In this document: piece by piece, positions 6,853 through 16,223 of the stretch
How positions within the stretch are numbered: the first letter of the stretch is position 1
Layout of the letters: the number at the start of each line of letters is the position of its first letter
Source: an uncultured Flavobacteriaceae bacterium
GTDB lineage: Bacteria; Bacteroidota; Bacteroidia; Flavobacteriales; Flavobacteriaceae
Assembly: GCA_947494695.1 (NCBI GenBank)
Contig: CANLWB010000002.1
Span: forward strand, 62,001-126,000
Direction: 5' to 3'
DNA length: 64,000 bases
The notes under the pieces: model-generated
The model's database searches: none
The model's input: only the letters and a program-made list of their open reading frames with translations
What the model was told of the DNA's origin: nothing
Program-made: the position numbers and the translations under genes

Positions 6853-9001
6853 GAGTAGTGGGTTTTAAATTAGAAATTTCGATACTTATAATAGTACCTA
6901 TTTTGGGATTTGAATCAATATTTAATGTTCCGGATAATTTTTTTAATCGGTTTTTCATGTTTTTAAAACCTATGCCGCTAGTGTGCTTTTCGGTATTGAA
7001 GCCAACACCGTTGTCTTCAAAAATAATCCCCAGGTCATTATCTATCAAATTAATTTGAATATTAATAATACTGGCTTTAGCATGTTTTATGGTATTGGTT
7101 ATTAATTCCTGAATGATTTTAAAAATTTCTGCCTGTAAGTTTTCATTCAGAAGATCAATGTCTTTTTCGGGGTAGGCATTTAGATTTGGTGACATCGTAC
7201 TTCCTTCCAAAATATTATTAAGATATTCTCTTAAAATATTGCAAAAGTTATTTTCGCTAAACTTCTCTGGAACCAGATTATGAGATAAGTCTCTAACTTG
7301 TCTATAAGTATCATCGATTTGATGATTGATTGAATCTAAATCATTCATGCCAGAGTTGTTTAAGCGTAATTTAATTCCCGCCAAATTCCCGCCAATACTA
7401 TCATGAAGCTCCTGTGCGATACGCTCACGTTCGCTGATTTGTCCCTTTACTGAAGCTTTGACCAGTTTTAATTCCTGGTCTTTTAAAATAGAAGCTATAT
7501 TTTGCTCGTTAACTTCTTCTTGTTTTTTATTCAGTTCGCTTTGGGTTTTTAGTTTTAGATAGTAAGTGTATAGTAGTGCTATAATGGGGATTAAAAAGAC
7601 AAGAAAGGAGAAAAGAACAATATTTTTAATGACTTTTTGCCTTTCTGTTTCAGCCTGTTGAATTATAAATTGAGCTTCTTTAATTTCCTGGTTTTTTTTT
7701 AATAAGTTATTTTCATTAATTGCCTTTTCGGTCGCATTTTGTATAGTTAATAGTTCATTTTCACTTTGCTTTTGCTCTATTTCCCTTTGAAGTTCCAGAT
7801 TTTCAATGACCTCGCCCTGATGAGCCAGTTCTAGTTGCCTATTAACATTTTCTATTTGGAGGATGCTAATTTCTTTTTCTTTTTGAAGCGTTTGATACTT
7901 AACCTCCAGTTCGTTAATCTCTTTACTTTTTTGTAGTTTACTAATGGAGTCTTTTATAACAAAGTACTCTTTCGAAAAGTGGTAAGCTTTTTTGTAGTCG
8001 GACTGGCTAATGGCTATATTTTTTAGATGATTACAGATCACAGCTTGATGATCGAGATACCCCAGTTCCTTTGCGTTATACCAGGCCAAAGCGTAAGCCT
8101 GTTCTGCGTCTTTAAATTTAGAAGCATGCAATAAGATATTGCCAATGTTCATTTCGGCAGTTAGCTTCATCTTATTGAATTTATACTTATTAGACAGTTT
8201 TACAACACTGTCATATAGCATTAGGGCTTGATCATTTTTATCTTGAACTTGTGCGTTAGAAGCCAGACCTGATAGAATAGAAGCAGTGGCACCTCTATAC
8301 TGCTCTTTTTGAGCTAATTTGAGTGCTTTTTTTAAATATAGATTTGAGTTTAAGAAGTCTTGTTTTTCAGCATAAATTTGGCCAATATTTATATAACTCC
8401 CCATTCTTATTTCTATATCCCCCTTGTACGCTAAACATTCCTTAAAAAGGCGCAATGCTTGGTTGTATTCTCCCATGCTAACATAGCTTACACCAAGTCC
8501 ATGGAGGTGGGTATAGTAGCCGTCTTCAATATTATGTTTTTTGGCTAACAAGAGCCCTTTTTGGTGCCATTTTTTACTTTCTTCAACTAAACCTTTATGG
8601 TTACAATTAATTGCCAATAAATTATAAGCTGCTACAGTTCTGCTGCTTTTTATCGAGTCGTTTCCCACAGTGTTTAATTTCATAAAGGCCTTCACATAAA
8701 AAATGGAAGAATCGGATAATTGCCTGTTTCTGAAATAACTAGCTAATAGCAGGTGTGCATTGAATTTGGCATAGTGCGTTTTAGACGTTTTTCGAAGTTG
8801 GTGAGCCAGCTTATACACACTGGGATCTTCACGGTTTAAAAGATCAAAAGCATCCATGAGCTGCTTTTTTTCTTTGGCTTCTATGTCTGTGGTCGTTAAA
8901 TCCTTATTGGATGAAGTATTTAAGTCATTAACCTGGGCTACTATTGTTGTCGATAGTAGTAGTGAAATTTGTAGGAAGAAGTTGTTTAATGACTTTAACA
9001 T
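6842..9001 (-). CDS. TPR-containing sensor histidine kinase (HisKA_3 type)
   Basis: A 719-residue kinase. An N-terminal hydrophobic segment ending TIVAQ looks like a signal peptide, followed by about 330 residues of tetratricopeptide repeats, a long coiled coil, one membrane span (VLFSFLVFLIPIIALLY), a HisKA_3 dimerisation domain with the phospho-His in RIAQELHDSIGGNLAG, and an ATPase domain with the N box ELITNTIKHAKA and G boxes DNGVGF and SGIGF. This is the common Bacteroidota layout with extracytoplasmic TPRs as sensor. It is paired with the LuxR-type regulator at 6211-6852. Confidence 0.92.
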   Translation of the reverse strand: MLKSLNNFFLQISLLLSTTIVAQVNDLNTSSNKDLTTTDIEAKEKKQLMDAFDLLNREDPSVYKLAHQLRKTSKTHYAKFNAHLLLASYFRNRQLSDSSIFYVKAFMKLNTVGNDSIKSSRTVAAYNLLAINCNHKGLVEESKKWHQKGLLLAKKHNIEDGYYTHLHGLGVSYVSMGEYNQALRLFKECLAYKGDIEIRMGSYINIGQIYAEKQDFLNSNLYLKKALKLAQKEQYRGATASILSGLASNAQVQDKNDQALMLYDSVVKLSNKYKFNKMKLTAEMNIGNILLHASKFKDAEQAYALAWYNAKELGYLDHQAVICNHLKNIAISQSDYKKAYHFSKEYFVIKDSISKLQKSKEINELEVKYQTLQKEKEISILQIENVNRQLELAHQGEVIENLELQREIEQKQSENELLTIQNATEKAINENNLLKKNQEIKEAQFIIQQAETERQKVIKNIVLFSFLVFLIPIIALLYTYYLKLKTQSELNKKQEEVNEQNIASILKDQELKLVKASVKGQISERERIAQELHDSIGGNLAGIKLRLNNSGMNDLDSINHQIDDTYRQVRDLSHNLVPEKFSENNFCNILREYLNNILEGSTMSPNLNAYPEKDIDLLNENLQAEIFKIIQELITNTIKHAKASIINIQINLIDNDLGIIFEDNGVGFNTEKHTSGIGFKNMKNRLKKLSGTLNIDSNPKIGTIISIEISNLKPTTHEI

Positions 9002-9069
9002 AAACAGTTATTGATATAATAAAGGGCGCTTTTGTTTTGCTAAAAAAGCTATTTTACTTTATAAAACCA

Positions 9070-9102
9070 AAAACTCACTCTTAAAAAAGAATGAGTTTTT
9101 TA
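9070..9102 (-). terminator. Intrinsic terminator of the LipL32-like gene
   Basis: On the minus strand, AAAACTCATTCTT pairs with GAGTGAGTTTT across a T/A loop, followed by a T-rich tail. It lies 17 bp after the stop codon at 9119. Confidence 0.7.
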
Positions 9103-9118
9103 GTTTTTCAGTTAAGTT

Positions 9119-9802
9119 TTATAACCCTTTCTTTAATTCAGCAATGGTTTTAGCCATAACAACTCCAGGGAGTTTAATTGGTGCTCCAACTTGTGCTAAG
9201 AATGTTCCTTTTACTTCACCTCTTTTGTAAGTTGTAAATCCAATGCGATATAAACCTACTGTTAAGGCTTTTTGAGGATTACCAGCTTCACTCTTATACC
9301 TTAGTAACGAGTTGTACTTACTTCCACTAGGTTGTTTTGGCATTTCACTACTATCATCGTTACGTGCTAATACGAACCAGTTAGCACTGTTTACTGCGTC
9401 TTCACTAATTTTATCTTTGCTTATAATATCCGAGCGCTCTAAAGTAATGTATGTGTCGAAATACTCTTTTGAGCTTGCATTACTCTCGTAAGCCTTAGAG
9501 TTTATAGCCTTTTTAATTTTTGCTTTTCCAACCGGAGACATCATTCTTACTCCAAGTTCTGGAGCTACGGCAGGAATCCAAACGTAGATGTAATAGAATT
9601 TTTTATCCTCTTTTGTTTCATCTTCATTTCCTGGAGCTGCGTATCCCAAATAAGACACCATGTCTGTATAAGGAACTTTTATGGTTTTAGGCCCAATTTT
9701 CTTTTCTGTCAAGCCACCGAACTTTCCTAATTTTTGAGCATTTACAAAGCCCATGCTACCAATAACTAATAAGGCTATTGCAATTACATTTTTTGTTTTC
9801 AT
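9119..9802 (-). CDS. LipL32-like secreted surface protein
   Basis: A 227-residue exported protein with signal peptide MKTKNVIAIALLVIGSMGFV and a cleavage site near VNA-QK. Several blocks match what I remember of Leptospira LipL32: YYIYVWIPAV, GVRMMSP, KYNSLLR, and GLYRIGFTTYKRGEVKG near the end. LipL32 is the major Leptospira surface protein, and homologues are known in some marine Proteobacteria. Unlike LipL32 there is no lipobox Cys, so this form is probably periplasmic or soluble on the surface. It follows the membrane-protein gene at 9840-10259 after 37 bp, suggesting an operon. The function is unknown. Confidence 0.8.
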   Translation of the reverse strand: MKTKNVIAIALLVIGSMGFVNAQKLGKFGGLTEKKIGPKTIKVPYTDMVSYLGYAAPGNEDETKEDKKFYYIYVWIPAVAPELGVRMMSPVGKAKIKKAINSKAYESNASSKEYFDTYITLERSDIISKDKISEDAVNSANWFVLARNDDSSEMPKQPSGSKYNSLLRYKSEAGNPQKALTVGLYRIGFTTYKRGEVKGTFLAQVGAPIKLPGVVMAKTIAELKKGL

Positions 9803-9839
9803 TTACTAATTTTTATGTGTTGATCACTAATTTTTTAAT

Positions 9840-10259
9840 TTACCAAGGCATGAAAGAGGCAAAAATCATCCAGGCCCCTACAATAAGTCCTACAATTCCA
9901 AGTTTTCCTTGTTTTGGAGCTAATTTTGCTCTTAAAGCATTAGCTTTTTCTTTAGCTGCTTCGTTTTTAGATAAGATAAACTTATTAATTAATCCAAATC
10001 CTAACATAAAACCTAGTACAGCTTCTACAACATTTCCTGCTAATAATGAGATCCACCATATTGGGGTTGTAGAAAGCCAGCCAATGTTTAAAACGGCAGT
10101 AATAATTCCCCAAACACCCCAGCAGAAGAAAGCAAATCCAATCCATCCTTGGTAAGGTTCTATTTTTTCTAAAAGTTCTTTAGCATCTGGTTTTTTTGAT
10201 AAAAGCAATGATGGTACCGCTATAATACTTAATAAGATTAAGGTAATTCCCCAAGTCAT
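9840..10259 (-). CDS. Small multi-spanning membrane protein, partner of the LipL32-like gene
   Basis: A 139-residue integral membrane protein of unrecognised family with about four hydrophobic segments, at residues 2-20, 38-60, 66-92 and 117-137. A charged cytosolic-type loop ([15 protein letters not shown]) lies before the last span. It is directly upstream of the LipL32-like gene on the same strand, so it may be its partner or share regulation. A hairpin with a U tract lies in its leader (10362-10386). Confidence 0.75.
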   Translation of the reverse strand: MTWGITLILLSIIAVPSLLLSKKPDAKELLEKIEPYQGWIGFAFFCWGVWGIITAVLNIGWLSTTPIWWISLLAGNVVEAVLGFMLGFGLINKFILSKNEAAKEKANALRAKLAPKQGKLGIVGLIVGAWMIFASFMPW

Positions 10260-10361
10260 AATTTTAAATGTTTAATGGTTAATATTCGTTTTTGTTGTTT
10301 TCAAATAATTATGGGACAAAGATGGAGCATTATGGAGTATACTGAAACATCCTTTTCAGTG

Positions 10362-10386
10362 AAAAAAATACCCTGTAAACAGGGTA
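10362..10386 (-). terminator. Terminator-like hairpin in the leader of the 9840-10259 gene
   Basis: On the minus strand, TACCCTG-TTTA-CAGGGTA is followed by seven T. It lies about 100 bp before the start codon at 10259 and after the superoxide dismutase terminator. A second palindrome (ATGGTA/TACCAT, 10407-10421) precedes it. It could be a back-up terminator or an attenuator. Confidence 0.5.
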
Positions 10387-10466
10387 GTCTAAAGTGTGAG
10401 TTGACTATGGTATTTTACCATTTAAGGTGGGTGTTTCCTGATAAACCTTGGTATTTCGGGTATAAA

Positions 10467-10501
10467 AAAACGCCTGGTAAATTTTACCAGGCGTTTTTTA
10501 A
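10467..10501. terminator. Bidirectional intrinsic terminator after sod
   Basis: A nearly perfect palindrome, CGCCTGGTAAA pairing with TTTACCAGGCG, flanked by A and T runs on both sides. It works on either strand. It lies 18 bp after the superoxide dismutase stop codon. Confidence 0.9.
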
Positions 10502-10518
10502 GTATGTCGTATTTTTTG

Positions 10519-11127
10519 TTATTTCGCTTCTGCGTAACGTCTTTCAACTTCGTTCCAGTTAACAACATTAAAAAATGCATTAATATAATCTGGACGTCTG
10601 TTTTGATAGTTTAAGTAGTAAGCATGCTCCCAAACATCAAGACCTAAAATGGGTGTACCTTCGCAACCAACTCCAGGCATTAATGGGTTGTCCTGATTTG
10701 GTGTAGAGCAAATTTCAACTTTACCACCTTCGAGTACACATAACCAGGCCCATCCAGAACCAAAACGTGTTGCCGCAGCTTTACTAAATGCAGCAATAAA
10801 ATCGTCTTTAGAACCATATGCAGCTTCGATAGCATCCTTTAATTCACCAGATAAATACCCTCTGTCTTCTGGTTTCATAACATCCCAGAATAATGAGTGA
10901 TTGTAAAAACCACCTCCGTTATTTCTTACGGCACCGTTATCCATATCTAAATTCTCAAGTATATCTTCGATAGATTTTCCTTCTAAATCTGTTCCAGCAA
11001 TGGCATTATTTAAATTGTTCGTATATCCTTGATGATGTTTAGAGTGGTGAATCTCCATAGTGCGTGCATCAATGTTTGGTTCTAATGCATCATAAGCGTA
11101 TCCTAATTTCGGTAATTCGAAAGCCAT
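10519..11127 (-). CDS. Superoxide dismutase, Fe/Mn family
   Basis: Dismutates superoxide in the cytosol. The 202 residues match family length. Metal ligands are recognisable: a His in [12 protein letters not shown] near residue 27, a His in YNHSLFW near 78, and Asp and His in the signature [12 protein letters not shown] near 164-175. The sequence does not tell the Fe form from the Mn form with confidence. It is monocistronic, with its own -7 box and strong terminator. Confidence 0.95.
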   Translation of the reverse strand: MAFELPKLGYAYDALEPNIDARTMEIHHSKHHQGYTNNLNNAIAGTDLEGKSIEDILENLDMDNGAVRNNGGGFYNHSLFWDVMKPEDRGYLSGELKDAIEAAYGSKDDFIAAFSKAAATRFGSGWAWLCVLEGGKVEICSTPNQDNPLMPGVGCEGTPILGLDVWEHAYYLNYQNRRPDYINAFFNVVNWNEVERRYAEAK

Positions 11128-11165
11128 AGTTTTTTCGTTTTATAATATTAATGTTTAAATTCCTC

Positions 11166-11173
11166 CAAATTTA
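11166..11173 (-). promoter_or_regulatory. -7 box for superoxide dismutase
   Basis: Minus-strand TAAATTTG matches TAnnTTTG exactly and lies 39 bp upstream of the start codon. No clear TTTG is seen 19 bp further up, so the -33 element is weak. Confidence 0.5.
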
Positions 11174-11253
11174 CGGATAATGCACTGCAATTAAAAATAA
11201 TAAATTGTTATGAAACTATTGATAGTTTTTATCTTGTAGGCAAATTGTAGGGT

Positions 11254-14200
11254 ATGAATAAAAACCATTCTTTTACTATATACAACGCTTCTGCCGGGAG
11301 TGGAAAAACCTATACACTTGTAAAAGAATATTTAAAGATTTTACTTAAATCTAGTAACCTGGAGACGTTTAAACGCATTTTGGCCATTACGTTCACAAAT
11401 AAGGCAGTTGCCGAGATGAAAGAACGTATTATAGAAACGCTTCAAAAATTCTCCAACATTTCCATTTTAGATAAACCCGATAGTATGTTTCATTCTATTT
11501 GTGAAGCACTACAAATGGAGCCTATAGATCTTCATACAAAATCAAACAAATTATTAAATACAATTATACATAATTATGCTGCATTCGATATTTCTACCAT
11601 CGATGGTTTTACGCATAAATTAATTAGAACGTTTGCTTACGATTTAAAGTTACCCTTAAACTTTGAGGTTGAACTAGATCAGGAAGGTTTGTTGAATGAA
11701 GCCGTAAATAGCCTTATTGAAAAGGCGGGTACAGATGAAGCACTTACCAAACTGCTTATTGATTTTGCTATAGAGAAAGCCGATGAAGATAAGAGTTGGG
11801 ATGTGTCTTTTGATTTTAATAACATTGCAAAGTTACTGGTTAACGAAAATGATATTCCTTTTATAGAAGCGCTAAAAGATAAAACCTTAGAAGATTTTAA
11901 AACTCTAAAAGGGCAATTGAAGAAGGATGTGTTGGGGCTTGAAGATCTTGTAACTAAAAAAGCCCAGGACATATTAGCTTTAATTGATGCATCAGGCTTA
12001 GAGTTTAATGATTTTTCGGGAAGTTATTTACCAAAATATTTTAAGAACTTGGTCGATAAAAAGTTTGACCTGAATTTTTCGGCCAAATGGCAGGAAGATC
12101 TCGAAACGAAAGTGTTGTGCCCAAAACGTGTTACAGATGCCATAGCTTCTGTTATTGAACAAATTCAACCACAATTAGCCGATGGTTTTTATAGAACCAA
12201 AGCGCAGGTTTTTCAGCTTAAATTTTTAAAAGCGTTTTATAAAAATATAACTCCCTTGTCGGTTTTAAATGTGATTAATAAGGAGCTAACTGCTTTAAAG
12301 GAAGAGCAGAATAAAATGCTTATTTCAGAATTTAATTCCATTATAAGTAAAGAAATAAAAAACCAACCAACACCATTTATATATGAGCGTATTGGTGAAA
12401 AATTTAATCATTATTTTATTGATGAATTTCAGGATACGTCGGTAATGCAGTGGGAGAATTTAATTCCGCTCTTAGGAAATTCGTTGTCCTCGGAAACAGG
12501 AACTGTTATGTTGGTAGGTGATGCCAAGCAAGCCATTTATCGCTGGAGAGGGGGTAAAGCAGAACAATTTATAGGTTTGTTTAACGATGAGAATCCGTTT
12601 TATGTTGAAAAGCAAATCGAAAACCTTCCCACAAATTATAGAAGCAATAGAAGTGTAGTGGAATTTAATAATGGGTTTTTTAATCACCTTTCAAGTGAAG
12701 TATTTGGTGAACCCATATATAGAAACCTCTATGAAGAAGCACATCAAAATACATGTTTAGATGGTGCAGGTTATGTTGCATTATCCTTTTTAGATTTTGA
12801 TAAAGAAGATGATAGAGATGAATTGTATTCCGAACATGTTTTAAGAACGATTAGAGGTTGTTTGGATAATGGGTTTAAGTTTGAAGATATTTGTGTTTTA
12901 GTTCGAAAAAAGAGAGAAGGGGTTAGCGTTGCTCATTATTTGAGTCAACATGATGTCCCTATCGTATCATCAGAAACTTTATTGATTGGTAATTCGCCCG
13001 AAGTAAATTTTATAAATCATGTTTTAAGGCTTTTAATTCAGCCGAAGAATGATGAAGTGAAAATAGAAATCCTCAATTATTTAACAACGCTTTTTAAGGT
13101 TGAAGATAAACACGATTTCTTTGCGAAACATAAAGGCTTATCCATTGAGATGCTCTTTGAAGAATTGGAAATCTTCAATGTATTTGTTGACGGTGGCCAG
13201 TTATTGCAGTTACCTCTGTACGATTTAGCAGAGACTATTGTAAGAGGATTTAATTTGATAGAATCGTCGAATGCCTATGTTCAATTTTATTTAGATATTG
13301 TTTTAGACTTCACTCAAAAAAAAGGATCAGATATTTCAAGGTTTTTGGAATATTTCGATAAGAAAAAGGGAAGTTTGAGCATTGTATCTCCCAAAGGGCA
13401 GAATGCCGTTCAAATAATGACCATACATAAATCTAAGGGGTTAGAATTTCCTGTTGTCGTTTTTCCCTATGCCGATTTAGATATCTATCGGGAATTAGAC
13501 CCTAAGGAATGGTTTAAAATAGACGAAGCGAAGTATGCTGGTTTTTCACATACCTTATTGAATTATAGTAAAGATTTTGAAAATTACGGAGCGGTGGGGC
13601 AGCAAATTTATGCCAATCATCAATCGGAATTAGAACTGGATAATATCAATTTATTATATGTGGCATTAACGCGTGCAGTTGAACAATTATATGTGATTTC
13701 AAAAAAGGATATGTCTTCAAAAGGTATCGCAAATAATAAACGATATTCCGGTTTATTAATCAACTATTTGCAGCATTTAGGATTATGGAATGACACGCAA
13801 TCTGTTTATGCCTTTGGTGAGTCTGTTAAGATAAGTGAAGACTTGGGAACAACCAAAGAAACCGCATTTCAGCAAGAATTTATTTCTACAGCGAAAGAAA
13901 CACTTAATATTAAGGTGGTTACAAAATCCGGGTTACTTTGGGATACAAATCAACAGGAAGCGATTGAAAAAGGAAATCTTATCCACAATATGATGGCCCT
14001 GGTGAAAACGAAGGAGGATATAGATTTTGTTATCAATGATTTTTTGCGCATGTCATTGATTACTAATGAACAAACAAACGAGTTGAAACAAACCATTGTT
14101 AAAATTGTTGAGCACCCAAAATTAATAGCGTACTTCAATTCAGAGTATACCATATATAATGAGCGGGATATTATAACTAAAGAAGGAATCATCCTAAGAC

Positions 14201-14385
14201 CAGATCGTTTGGTAATAAACTCTAATAGAGAGGCGGTTATTATAGATTACAAAACGGGAGCAGAAGACAAGACACATTGGCAACAGTTACAATCGTATCA
14301 GGACGTACTGGAAGAGATGAAGATATCCGTAGTAAAGAAAACACTCGTATATATAGACGAAATTATTAGAGTAAAAGAACTGTAA
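11254..14385 (+). CDS. AddA-like UvrD-family helicase-nuclease
   Basis: A 1043-residue SF1A helicase for double-strand-break processing. Walker A is NASAGSGKT (residues 11-19), Walker B is FIDEFQDTS near 388, helicase motif VI is LLYVALTRAVEQLY near 805, and a C-terminal PD-(D/E)XK nuclease core IIDYKTG lies near 997 with a following QLQSYQ helix. This is the AddA/RecB architecture. The AddB-like partner is encoded at 16224 on the same strand, but an OmpA gene with its own promoter sits between them. Confidence 0.9.
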   Translation: MNKNHSFTIYNASAGSGKTYTLVKEYLKILLKSSNLETFKRILAITFTNKAVAEMKERIIETLQKFSNISILDKPDSMFHSICEALQMEPIDLHTKSNKLLNTIIHNYAAFDISTIDGFTHKLIRTFAYDLKLPLNFEVELDQEGLLNEAVNSLIEKAGTDEALTKLLIDFAIEKADEDKSWDVSFDFNNIAKLLVNENDIPFIEALKDKTLEDFKTLKGQLKKDVLGLEDLVTKKAQDILALIDASGLEFNDFSGSYLPKYFKNLVDKKFDLNFSAKWQEDLETKVLCPKRVTDAIASVIEQIQPQLADGFYRTKAQVFQLKFLKAFYKNITPLSVLNVINKELTALKEEQNKMLISEFNSIISKEIKNQPTPFIYERIGEKFNHYFIDEFQDTSVMQWENLIPLLGNSLSSETGTVMLVGDAKQAIYRWRGGKAEQFIGLFNDENPFYVEKQIENLPTNYRSNRSVVEFNNGFFNHLSSEVFGEPIYRNLYEEAHQNTCLDGAGYVALSFLDFDKEDDRDELYSEHVLRTIRGCLDNGFKFEDICVLVRKKREGVSVAHYLSQHDVPIVSSETLLIGNSPEVNFINHVLRLLIQPKNDEVKIEILNYLTTLFKVEDKHDFFAKHKGLSIEMLFEELEIFNVFVDGGQLLQLPLYDLAETIVRGFNLIESSNAYVQFYLDIVLDFTQKKGSDISRFLEYFDKKKGSLSIVSPKGQNAVQIMTIHKSKGLEFPVVVFPYADLDIYRELDPKEWFKIDEAKYAGFSHTLLNYSKDFENYGAVGQQIYANHQSELELDNINLLYVALTRAVEQLYVISKKDMSSKGIANNKRYSGLLINYLQHLGLWNDTQSVYAFGESVKISEDLGTTKETAFQQEFISTAKETLNIKVVTKSGLLWDTNQQEAIEKGNLIHNMMALVKTKEDIDFVINDFLRMSLITNEQTNELKQTIVKIVEHPKLIAYFNSEYTIYNERDIITKEGIILRPDRLVINSNREAVIIDYKTGAEDKTHWQQLQSYQDVLEEMKISVVKKTLVYIDEIIRVKEL

Positions 14386-14698
14386 CGTTTAATTAAGATT
14401 TATTTTTAATAGTATGTAATGACTTAGAATATGCGTTGTATTCGGTAAATTAAGGGTTGATTTTTTCTTAGTTTTAAAATGAATTACATGCGTTTTTGGC
14501 AAGTAGATATTAATATAATTGAACATTTTTTCTTATTCCAAAACGGGAATCGAGGGAATATATGTACAGCTTTTAGTAGTCACATCCATTGATGTTTAGG
14601 TTAGATTATTGTTGGGTTTACTCAAAATAAAAAAAAACAAGAAATTATCTGGACTATTGATAAACAAACGGAATGTGCTATTTTTTTATATATTTGTC
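14386..14698. other. Intergenic region before ompA, no gene seen
   Basis: AT-rich with no supported ORF and no clear terminator after the helicase gene. The promoter of the OmpA-family gene lies at its downstream edge. Confidence 0.5.
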
Positions 14699-14729
14699 TT
14701 TGTTAATAAATTTTAACAACTTACATTTG
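14699..14729 (+). promoter_or_regulatory. Consensus Bacteroidota promoter for the OmpA-family gene
   Basis: A perfect TTTG at 14699-14702, exactly 19 bp of spacer, then a perfect TACATTTG at 14722-14729. This is the full TTTG-N19-TAnnTTTG consensus, the strongest promoter in the window, as expected for an abundant outer-membrane protein. The leader would be about 30 nt. Confidence 0.85.
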
Positions 14730-14765
14730 TTTACAATTAACACTTAAAAATTAAACTTTTTGAAT

Positions 14766-16127
14766 ATGAAAAATCTTAGCAGATTATTATTCGCTATGTT
14801 GTTTGTATTTGTTTGCAGCAACACGAATGCGCAAGACAAAAACAACCCATGGCAAATTACTATTGGGGCAAATGCTGTAGATGCATTCCCTTCTGGTGAT
14901 GGTGCTCCCTTTAGTGAAGGAATTTTTGACCAATACTTTAATGTAGGTGATCACTGGAACATTTTGCCATCGTTGTCGACTATCTCAGTGTCTAAATATG
15001 TAGGAGATGGATTTTCTTTTGGAGTTACAGGATCTATAAATAAAATCGAAAACTGGGGAGATGAGCCTGTAGATGATTTATCTTATTATGCAGCCGATGG
15101 TACTATTAAATATAACGTTGGTGAAGTATTAGATTGGAAAACCTTTGAGCCTTTTTTAGGTGTAGGTGGTGGTTACACATGGGTTGACGAAGTTGGAGCT
15201 GGATCTTTAAACGGAACTTTAGGGTTTAACGTTTGGTTTAGTGATAACATTGGTTTAACTGTGCAATCTGCATACAAGCATGTATTTGAAGATTATTTAG
15301 CTACACATTTCCAACATTCAGTAGGTATTTCTATCAAGTTTGGTGGAGCTGATTCTGATGATGATGGTATCTACGATAAAGATGATGCTTGTCCAGACGT
15401 TCCTGGTTTAGAAGCTTTCAACGGATGTCCTGATACAGATGGTGATGGTATAGAAGATAGTAAAGATTCTTGTCCTAACGAAGCTGGTTTAGCTGAACTT
15501 AATGGTTGTCCAGATTCAGATGGTGATGGTATTGCCGATAAAGATGATGCTTGTCCTACGGTTGCTGGATTAAAGAACTTAGGAGGTTGTCCAGATGCAG
15601 ACGGTGATGGTGTAAAAGACGGAGACGATAAGTGTCCAAACACTGCTGGTCCTGCTGCTAACAACGGATGCCCTTGGCCAGATACTGATGGTGACGGTGT
15701 ATTAGATAAAGATGATAAATGTCCAGATGTTAAAGGTACTGTTGCTAACAATGGTTGTCCAGAAGTTACTGAAGAAGTACAAAAAACATTAAATGAGTAC
15801 GCTAAGACGATCTTATTCGATACAGGTAGATCTACTATCAAATCTCAGTCTGAAGAAGTATTAAGCGATATCGTTAAGATCTTAAACGAGTACCCAACAG
15901 CTACATTTACGGTAGAAGGTCACACAGATAGTACGGGTAGAGCATCAACAAACCAAAAATTATCTGAGTCTAGAGCAAAAGCTGTAAAAGATTACTTGGT
16001 ATCTCATGGTGTTAACGGTTCTAGATTATCTTCTGTTGGATATGGTAAGGATAGACCAATTGCTTCTAACAAAACAAGAAAAGGTAGAGCTCAAAACAGA
16101 CGTGTTGAGATCAACTTAATAAAATAA
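14766..16127 (+). CDS. OmpA-family outer-membrane protein with thrombospondin type 3 repeats
   Basis: A 453-residue protein. The signal peptide ends in CSNTNAQ. A beta-barrel-like region spans about 20-200. Five calcium-binding TSP3 repeats with alternating Asp (for example [14 protein letters not shown]) span about 200-330. The C-terminal OmpA peptidoglycan-binding domain contains EGHTDSTG and the family tail [11 protein letters not shown] use the ATG at 14766; a TTG six bases earlier is in frame but less likely. It has its own promoter and terminator. It probably anchors the outer membrane to the cell wall. Confidence 0.93.
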   Translation: MKNLSRLLFAMLFVFVCSNTNAQDKNNPWQITIGANAVDAFPSGDGAPFSEGIFDQYFNVGDHWNILPSLSTISVSKYVGDGFSFGVTGSINKIENWGDEPVDDLSYYAADGTIKYNVGEVLDWKTFEPFLGVGGGYTWVDEVGAGSLNGTLGFNVWFSDNIGLTVQSAYKHVFEDYLATHFQHSVGISIKFGGADSDDDGIYDKDDACPDVPGLEAFNGCPDTDGDGIEDSKDSCPNEAGLAELNGCPDSDGDGIADKDDACPTVAGLKNLGGCPDADGDGVKDGDDKCPNTAGPAANNGCPWPDTDGDGVLDKDDKCPDVKGTVANNGCPEVTEEVQKTLNEYAKTILFDTGRSTIKSQSEEVLSDIVKILNEYPTATFTVEGHTDSTGRASTNQKLSESRAKAVKDYLVSHGVNGSRLSSVGYGKDRPIASNKTRKGRAQNRRVEINLIK

Positions 16128-16160
16128 GAAACTAAATATTAGTTTTAAAATAAGTTTTAT

Positions 16161-16194
16161 AAAAAACGCTTCGGATTTCCGAGGCGTTTTTTAT
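16161..16194 (+). terminator. Intrinsic terminator after the OmpA-family gene
   Basis: ACGCTTCGGA pairs with TCCGAGGCGT with one wobble, flanked by A and T runs. Confidence 0.85.
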
Positions 16195-16223
16195 TTTTAA
16201 CGGTATCAATCCATTATGCTTAG

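Noticed and set aside
9778-10155. 125-codon plus-strand frame
   Set aside because: It is antisense to the membrane-protein gene and the LipL32 start, both of which have clear protein features.
11254-14385. The AddA-like gene as another GajB
   Set aside because: It is twice as long, has a C-terminal nuclease motif, and has an AddB-like partner nearby.
15371-15841. 156-codon minus-strand frame opposite the OmpA-family gene
   Set aside because: Its Ser/Pro/Gly repeats are just the complement of the repetitive TSP3 codons.
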